Assembly: GCA_021014325.1 (NCBI GenBank) | Contig: CM037472.1 | Span: 30,714,234 to 30,778,233, forward strand | DNA: 64,000 nt | Direction of reading: 5' to 3' | Source: Plazaster borealis | Taxonomy: Eukaryota > Echinodermata > Asteroidea > Forcipulatida > Labidiasteridae | Shown: positions 56,611 to 64,000 of the stretch, piece after piece | Numbering within the stretch: the stretch's first letter is position 1 | Layout of the letters: each line of letters starts with the position of its first letter | Program-made: the position numbers and the translations under genes | Notes under the pieces: model-generated | Databases searched by the model: none | Told to the model about the DNA's origin: nothing | Seen by the model: only the letters and a program-made list of their open reading frames with translations

Positions 56611-57384
56611 TGATGAAACTGGAATGTCCCTTTTCCCTGTCTGAGGTAAACTTTACAAAGACACAATAGGCTTTTCTTGAATACACATGGACTTGCCATG
56701 ACTCATTGCACACAGCAGTCCCCTTTGTGTAGGTGAACATAGAGTTTGTTTTTCCTAGTTTATTTGCTCAAATCATAGCCATGGTCAGATCATTGAGGTA
56801 CCCCCATGGTGGTCAGGCAGAGAAAGGCATGTGTCATCAGAAGCAGGGTTTTACTGTACATATCAGGCCAAGTAAAATAAATATTGCACGTCACCGCCTG
56901 CTCCAATTTTTGACGCCGCGTCAATTTCTTTGTTATTTTGTTATGAATTTTTTTAAATTTATATTGGTGCCCCAACTCTATTTTCAAGTGTGTCCTTTAT
57001 TTTTATTGAGCAATTTCATAATCTTTCTGGCATCATAGAGCAAGGACGTACCCCTACAAAAAATACTATTTCCACAACGTAATTGTGAGAAAATCTTCAT
57101 TTTTGAAACCTTTTCTTTGCCCTTCACGTTTGCATGCCTATACAGTTCTTTTTTGAAATCAGGCTTATTCTTCTTGAGGACAAACAGAAAATGCTCATCA
57201 ACCATAAAACCATCTTCACATATGGCGGCCATCTTAGACATGGTGGCCATCTTGGAAAAAATAGTTAAAAATTGGAAAATAACAAATAGTTAGAACTTCC
57301 CTCTCCAACTTTAAAAAAAAATGTCCGGACAAGCAACATGTTATTTATTTTACTTAGCCTTATTTAACATATATTTCTTGTATT

Positions 57385-57719
57385 AATGAAACCAAGGATG
57401 CCTCACTGTAGCTTGCAAGCCTGAGCAGAAACCTGTAAACAAGGGTGCTTGCTGTATTCATGGCTCCATGCTATATTGAACCAGAAACACTAGAGTTGAC
57501 CCCTACTCTTCCATGGTGATAAGTGTAGTGCACTACCAATCCCAGCACATGGGACCTACAGCTTAATGTCCCATCCGAAGGACAAAGCAAAAATGGTTCC
57601 AGTATCTTGCTTAATTAAGGACACACTGTGTCAAGACCGGGACTCAAACCCACACTCTGCTGATCAGAAATACCAGAGCTTGAGTCCGATGCTCTTATTT
57701 GCTCGGCCACGACACGCCA
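57385..57719 (-). mobile_element. tRNA-derived SINE, family 1
   Basis: Reverse copy with tRNA head (gcgtgtcgtggccgagcaaa) and complete body to ccaaggatgc. Confidence 0.87.
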
Positions 57720-58152
57720 CTAACACAAAGCAGCCCGATGGATGACAAACTTACAATTCTTTGATTTCTTTTGGGATGGTCGATACTTGTAAGCATCAAT
57801 AAAATCAATCTGAACAAATGGTGTTGAAATAATTAAATTTAACCAATTTGAAACAAAATTATAAAAGCTATTTCTTTAGTATCATTTTGTTCAGGACTAA
57901 AAAAGCCTTAAATCCCCAGAGAGTTAAAGCAATCCTGTGGTTGGAAATCAGTCACATGATCATATGTTTACCCAGTCTTAAATTGTCGTTAAAACCAGGC
58001 TAAAGGTGAGGTCCTTCATGGCACGTCCACGACCCTGCAAAGTTTAAAACAGCCGTTTAAGGCCAAGTCACTGCTCTTTTAGTTTTATTCCCTTATTTAT
58101 CATTCTTGAATGAAATATTAATGAATGAATACATCAAGTTCTGTAAATCTAC

Positions 58153-58536
58153 TTAAAGGCACTGAACACATTTGGTAATTGTCAAAGACCAGTGTATTCT
58201 CATTTGGTGATCCCAACATATGCATAAAATAACAAGCCTGTGGAAATTTGGGCTCAATTGGTCATCGAAGTTGCAAGAAAATGATGAAAGAAACACCCTT
58301 GTTGTACAAATTTGTGTGCTTTCAGATAGGAACAAAAGGCTTCTTGCAAGAAGTCTTTTATTATTTTAGTGAGAAATTACCTCTTTCTCAAAAACTACGT
58401 TACTTCAGAGGGACTCGTTTCTCACAATGTTCTATACTATCAACAGCTCTCTGTTGCTCGTTATCAAGTCAGTTTTTATGCTAATATATATTTTGAGTAA
58501 TTAGGCCTACCAAGCGTGTACAGTCAGTGCCTTTAA
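58153..58536 (+). mobile_element. TTAA-type MITE, group A copy 8
   Basis: TTAA at both ends; central palindrome cttcttgcaagaag. It carries small insertions near the right terminus (ggcctac, cagt). Confidence 0.85.
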
Positions 58537-60004
58537 ATGTACATGTTTTAATATATTACTGGCTTATTACAACAAAATTGACAAAGCTGGCCCAAAGGCC
58601 AAAATCGCTTCAATGTACACAAGGTAAAAAATATGTATTTTTGTTGATGACATCACTAACAGTAATACATTGATTTCCTTCCTCAATGGTTTGATGACAT
58701 TTTTCACAGGTTGATTGAATGGTTTGTTACCATGAGCCCTCCTAATCTAAGAAACATTTTCCAGTGAGTTGACCAACCATTTGAAATCATTCACTGTGTA
58801 TTGTGGGACAGCTGTGCACAGAATAAAAGTGTACTGTGTAAGTCTGTAGTTGAGTTTAAATGTTATGTACGTATGTACTACTACATAATACGTGTACCGT
58901 GTAGCATGAATGCGTTCGCCACATAGTTTATTTATCATTCAAAATCAACAGGCTGGATGATTGAATGGTCAGACAATAGGATGATGATAAGAATGAATTT
59001 AACACAATGATACAAAAACTACTGATGTCAAGACCTTTAAACACGCAACCGCTGGCTGGTCCTCCCTGAAGTTTCTAATTTATGCTAAACCAATCTGCTC
59101 CTCCATGGTCAGACCACCTGCTTGACATAAATTATCATTTTGAAATACAAACGATCATAGGATCTACTCAATGGTTGAATAGTACTTGTATTTAATAACT
59201 CTTCTGTACTGGGCTGGTCCTTCCTGTCAGGTGCAAATATATGCAGGTGTTTTTCATTCTTAAAATACATTGCTGCCCTAAAATACAATTTCGTTGGTGT
59301 ATGTAGAATCGTGGAGGAAGGAAACAATGTTGACATCTGTGGTGCGCTATTTCCTTGTACCTTCTGTTTTGAAAAAACCCAAACAGTGTTGGTCATCGTT
59401 TTTCTATCGGGACTTCATTTGTGCTAGAAATTGTAGGCCCCTTCCAAACTTGTCTACAAATTCTTCTGGAATGTAGTGCACTATCATGCAACCTTCATTT
59501 TTAGGCTACATGTATATCTCTGTATGCACGCTAGGCTACATCTACGTATGCATGGTGCGTATACAAATTTGAATTTTTGTTTTTAGAAAGCGCCAAATTA
59601 AAAATTAAATTTATGGTTTAATTTTGATTTGTTTTCTTTTTAAGAGGGCAGATGTACCCTTCGTGGCTTTACACATGAACAGGTTTTTTTTCCAATCAGA
59701 CTGTAAGGAGTTACTTCCTAAACACCATTCTGCATTTGACAATTTATAGGACAGCCAGACACCTTTACAGTTTCCATTCAAGGTCAGACAGGAACTTGTT
59801 TTGTCTCTAGCCTCAAGCGAATTGTACCACCTTCTGTCTGCCATTGTAAATAAAGGCATACTTGATGGTACTTACTACTCCACTGTACCACACACTGTGT
59901 GTTATTCTAAATTTCACCAGCTGTACTATGACATAGTGTTTGTATGTGCTTGTTGAACATCTTGGTCAGGCGCAATGTTCTAATAATAATAGAGTGTGCC
60001 ATTC

Positions 60005-60170
60005 TCCCTGGTCCCAATTTCAAGGAGCTGCTTTTAAGCATGTTACTAGGCAGTCTGCTGAGCAAAACTAAGCAGGATACCAGTCAAAGACGTTGCATGA
60101 GATTTGGCTAGTAAAAATGATTCTGATAAATCAACCAGTTTAGTTTTGTGCATAGCTATTTCCTTCTGCC
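60005..60170. mobile_element. GGGCCCAATTTC element, decayed left part
   Basis: Starts gtcccaatttcaaggagctg and continues with aagcaggataccagtcaaag and gctagtaaaaatgattctga. The right end is replaced by the group B MITE beginning near 60168. Confidence 0.65.
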
Positions 60171-61405
60171 TAAAAGGGAAAGTATACCTTTGGTTTGATT
60201 GTTTTAATCCTGTTGTAATACAAATGTTATACAATCAGGGCTTGCCCTTAACTTTTTCTGAGGGTAGCCCACCGGGCAAGTTAATTGTGTTTTAGACTAG
60301 CCCGCAGAAATTTTCACTAGCCCATGAAAATATGTAACATAACAATTAAATCAGGTTTAATGTTGACTCCTGAGAAGGTTGAGTGACTTTTATTCATCAC
60401 TGTTCCGTTTGCGCCCAAGCCCAGCTCCAGTGCCCACCACTTTCATATCTCTGCACACTGCGCGAAACATGGCGTTTGCATCGCCATCATAGCTTAGCCA
60501 TTTCCATTGTGTTTCCCATTGTGGCCTGCACGTTTGCTTTCTCTTCGTATTTTCATGTTCGTGGGCTGCGTTTTCTCGCTTGTTTGATGATGGATTTGGA
60601 TTTTTAACGGTGGACATGTACCGCCACATGTTGCAGCCCGGTTGTAAAAATTCTCTGTGAACACGTTTGAGTTGCTTGTACTCGCTGTCACAACACACGC
60701 ATGACCATGCGTTGTGCTTACGGTATTTTTTCCCTTATACACACTGTGCAAAATAACTGGCCTTTATTGCACTAGGGACAAAAATTCTGACGCAGCATCG
60801 GTTTTTGGTATCTGGATCCCAGTACGAATTGTATGTTAATAGTATGGTCATTTATACAGCTTACTGGTAGAATTCTCGTTGATAGGTAGTACACGTGCAC
60901 ATGGTACATGTACTATACGTCCGTTTGTACCCTTACGATGCATACGACTGTAGTCGTAGCGTTGATGGGGGATTTCACACGGTTGCATTTGCAATAAAAT
61001 AAAATTAAAACACAAAAGGTAAAGCTTTGAAGAGTTCGTTTTATTTTCTTTAATGACATCTGAAAAACAAGGAACGCGCACATGTTTTTAAGTAGCCCGC
61101 CGGGCAAATTGAGAAGTGGTTTTTACTTGCCCGCAGCAGTTTTTACTAGACAATGTAAGCCAGGCTAGCGTTAAGGTCGAGCCCTGACAATAAAACTAAC
61201 CTGTGAAAATTTCATTTCAAAAGGTGGTCACGTTTTTGAGATATTGCTGAAACTCCGGAGCAGCTATGTCCACGCAGGAAGAATAATCCGTAATTGGAAT
61301 ACACAATCTGAGAAATGTATCTGACAGTAACGTTTCTCAGATTGAAATTTCGGGGGTTAAAAACTGATATCTTTTTCCATAACCACATTACTTCAAAGTA
61401 AGATT
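60168..61405 (-). mobile_element. TTAA-type MITE, group B copy 5, split by another element
   Basis: Fragments 60168-60235 and 61187-61405 together resemble a reversed group B element (aaaactaacctgtgaaaat, gagatattgctgaaactccg, ttctcagattg). The interval 60236-61186 is a later insertion. The far terminus beyond 61405 is not recognisable. Confidence 0.7.
60236..61186. mobile_element. 951 bp element with CAGGGCT ends and 5 bp target duplication
   Basis: Left end CAGGGCTTGCCCTTAAC and right end reverse-matching CAGGGCTCGACCTTAAC, flanked by ACAAT (60231-60235 and 61187-61191). Each side carries subterminal TAGCCC-CCGGGCAA blocks. The interior (60390-61080) has no recognisable transposase. It interrupts the group B MITE. 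Confidence 0.75.
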
Positions 61406-61587
61406 GAAAAGATAAACAAGAAAAGAAACTGACTGAAGTAATTTTGTATTATAAAAATCACTACATACACTATTTTTGCTATGCTGTATGCATGAACAGT
61501 GTTTTTCATAGTCAAATCAAAAATGTAAGTTTCATCTGTAACAGTAGTTTGTGTACAACAATCTGTTTACGTACCTGTCACATCTGG

Positions 61588-62122
61588 TCCCAATTTCATA
61601 GAGCTGCTTAAAGGGTGTTTGTAACATTGGTAAGAGTAAAAATATAAATGTTCACAGATTCACACATAACTTACGTGGTTTAAAGATGGTTATGATGGGA
61701 AACTCCCTTTGAAATATTTTTGCTTTAAATGCTATAGTTTTTGAGAAATGAGTAAAACAATTAGTTTTGATCTCATGAGTCAAAAACTCGATATTTGAAA
61801 AGAGTGAAAACACTTAAGGTTTTCCCCCACTTTTTTCTGGTGATTGCAATGACTGATTGAGCTTAAACTTTCACAGGTTTGTTGTTTCATGTATATGTTG
61901 GGATACACCAAGTGAGGATACCAGTGGTCTTTGACATTTACCAAAAGTATACAATCCCTTTAAGCAGAAAATATCGCTCAACAATTTAGCGCAAATGAGC
62001 AGGATACCAGTCATAGATGGTACATGAGACATGGTATTTTGGCTGGTAACCTTATTCCGGTGCAAGCAAAATTTTGCTGTGCTTTACTTTTGTGCTAAAA
62101 CAGCTCTATGAAATTTGGCCCT
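61588..62122. mobile_element. GGGCCCAATTTC element carrying a nested group C MITE
   Basis: Outer parts 61588-61621 and 61960-62122 (ends tcccaatttcatagagctgc and cagctctatgaaatttggcc). The MITE occupies the same internal TTAA as in the element at 32083-32979. Confidence 0.87.
61618..61963 (+). mobile_element. TTAA-type MITE, group C copy 2
   Basis: TTAA at both ends, beginning agggtgtttgtaacattggt. The core is the imperfect palindrome gttttgatctcatgagtcaaaaac. It is inserted in the central TTAA of a GGGCCCAATTTC element at 61588-62122. Confidence 0.85.
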
Positions 62123-63364
62123 GGTTCTGAAAACATTTATGCATCAGAAAGGTCACTTCTCCATTTGTCCATTTCTTAGTATCAGAAACAGGAAATCAAA
62201 AAATTGATGTTTTTTGTTTTTGTCTTCTGAACGGATAAAGTGGGCCACCGATATGGCCCAAAGGCCCGGCAGGCTCACCCACCTTCACCAGGAAGAAATT
62301 TGTTGTTAGTCACAGCATCAGTTGAACAAGGGCAAACAAAGATTTGTGATTTAATTGAACGAGAGGGAAAGCTCTTCCGCCGAGCATGATATTTCCACAT
62401 CAGATCAGAGAAGTAGGTCACCTGAGCAGTTTTCCTGATGGACAATTATAGCATGGACCCGTTCTCTCTCAGTCTGTTATCACTAGATGCTGTTTGGATT
62501 TTACTCTATGATTGTACAATTGCAGGTCTGTACATGATGTACGTCATATTTTGTTAGTAATCACCCTGTGTGCATATACATGATTTATAACCATGATTGC
62601 GCACATATATCAGTTTGGTAGTTGTGAGCAGATCCTGCTGTATTAAATGAGATGAAATGATTTTGTTGTCACAATTCTGGTAATTATGACCGGATCCTAC
62701 AGTATTAAATGAGTCTAAAAGCTTCTTGCTCTATGATTCTTCGAGCTTAATTGAAGAAAGGGCATGGCCACTTTTCCTGAGAATAAGGCCTAACATGTAC
62801 TATGTAGCCTACACATGTATTAGAATGTGTATCATGTAACATTAAAGAGGGACTCCAAGGTCAAATTCAGTTTTGTGATCCACTCATTTTCCAATAGATA
62901 CATGTAGAGTCCTCATGAAAGTGCGGACAAATTACAAGACTCTGTCCTCACGTTAAAATTATGTAAATTGTCATTTTATTTTCTATTCTTTTTGGAGCAA
63001 AATTTGAAACATGATGTCATCGGACATCAAAAACAAAGTGTCTACATTCCAAAGAGGAAATTTCTGCCCCAGTCAAATAGTCAAATTCAATGCCTTTTTG
63101 ATTCAATATCATCAAATTTCAGGAATGAATTGAAAATTCTCTGTACAAAAAATGTACAGACCATCTCTATTTGACCATCTGTATCGAATGTTTTGGGATT
63201 TTGAGAAAAAAATGCACTTGAAAGGGTATCAAACACAGTGGCATTTTACACCATTTTATTAACATGAAGTTACAGACTTTTAATTTTACTGCCCCTATTT
63301 CCATAAGGACTCTGCTTCTCTGAAAATAAGTGGATCACATTAACTGAATTTGACCTTGCCAAAG

Positions 63365-63575
63365 GCAGACTAGCCAGTGGATGGGGTAGCTCTTTCACTA
63401 GTCCGTATTTCATATTAAATAGGGATGACATTTCATATATGGATGCTTATCAGCACTGAACTAGTAGCATAGTACATGGAAGTAGGTATAGCCAGCAGGA
63501 CCACTTGGAGAGAATTTTGACTGGTCCTTCGATGGTTTAACTGGCATCAGGCCAGCAGACCAGTGTTAAGGGAGA
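63365..63575. repeat. Dispersed repeat, copy 2 of 2
   Basis: Shares agccagcaggaccacttgga, attttgactggtcctt and agaccagtgttaagggag with 54810-55022. No inverted ends were resolved. Confidence 0.78.
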
Positions 63576-64000
63576 AAGTTAAGGGATGAGGAACCCTGTT
63601 GCCTCCGGCCATGTACTTTTATTCAATTGTGTAAAATCAAGGCCTAGTGCACTTGCTTGTAAAAAGAATGTTTTTAAATTTTTTTATAAGCTTCCTCATT
63701 ATTTATCAATTTACTTTGAAGGATCATTTTCATCAATCTGTATCGAGCCGATGAGCCAAGATGCAGCCAAGTCAAACTAATCGTTTCCAGTTGACTGCCA
63801 GCCTTTTTCTTTAATTGCTCGCCTGTAATTTTTATTAAAATGAAAGAACAACTAGCTGATTGCAAACTGCTGAACCGTTACCACTTTTACCAACTGAAAT
63901 GACCCGTGGATTAGTGAAAAGGTGTTCTTAGCCTTATTTGGTTTTAAAGGCTTTTTAAAAATAGTTTATTTTAAGATGAAAAGATAAGTACAGTTAGCAA

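Larger units (their letters stand above)
52616..64000 (+). other. PACS intron 1 (partial), repeat-rich
   Basis: This is the interval after the PACS exon 1 donor, running off the window. It contains the 462 bp fold-back element, a tRNA-like relic, a SINE of each family, TTAA MITEs and the nested CAGGGCT element, listed separately. Stretches 55030-56360, 57720-58150, 58540-60000, 62125-63360 show only scattered low-complexity DNA and no exon I can support. Confidence 0.65.

Noticed and set aside
56984..57250. Minus-strand 88-codon frame with a plausible lysine-rich composition
   Set aside because: No family recognised, no splice or promoter context, and the start lies in repetitive gatggc-gccat DNA. 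Could be an exon, but the support is too weak.

Overview
The window looks like nuclear DNA of a deuterostome invertebrate, most likely an echinoderm and probably a sea star. The reasons are intron-containing animal genes with GT-AG junctions, AT-rich intergenic DNA, and very many short dispersed repeats, including a palindromic family ending in GGGCCCAATTTCATAGAGCTGC that I associate with echinoderm genomes. The organism call is inference. No bacterial, plasmid, viral, CRISPR or operon structure was seen.

Four protein-coding genes can be supported. (1) Plus strand, 8327-29021: a four-exon short-chain dehydrogenase/reductase closest to D-beta-hydroxybutyrate dehydrogenase (BDH1), with a TATA box upstream and a 16.6 kb first intron. 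(2) Plus strand, 34506-39586: a three-exon THAP zinc-finger protein with a C-terminal HCF-1-binding-type motif and coiled coil, as in THAP1/THAP2. (3) Minus strand, 48668-46470: an intact 732-residue choline-transporter-like protein (SLC44A2/4/5 type) in one uninterrupted ORF. (4) Plus strand, 52494-52615: the first coding exon of a PACS-family sorting adaptor, whose remaining exons lie beyond the right edge. The four genes have no evident functional connection, and this is an ordinary animal gene neighbourhood.

Most of the rest is repeat DNA. I resolve: a superfamily of about 350-390 bp MITEs flanked by TTAA (groups A-D, 15 copies) that share an architecture with a variable central palindrome; the GGGCCCAATTTC palindromic family (about 10 copies), two of which carry TTAA MITEs in the same internal TTAA; two tRNA-derived SINE families (4 copies each); a 290 bp MITE with 9 bp target duplication (2 copies); a 994 bp element with 8 bp duplication and a 462 bp fold-back element with 8 bp duplication; a 951 bp CAGGGCT-ended element with 5 bp duplication inside an older MITE; TA-flanked elements; a 0.65-0.72 kb tandem array; two minisatellites; a cluster of 16 bp palindromes; and a decayed non-LTR reverse-transcriptase tail.

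I did not find a convincing new biological system. The most informative observations are the nested TTAA insertions with rapidly changing palindromic cores, a module shared by two elements with unrelated ends, the intronless SLC44 gene, and the membrane-anchor-like N terminus and proline/serine-rich tail of the BDH1-like enzyme.
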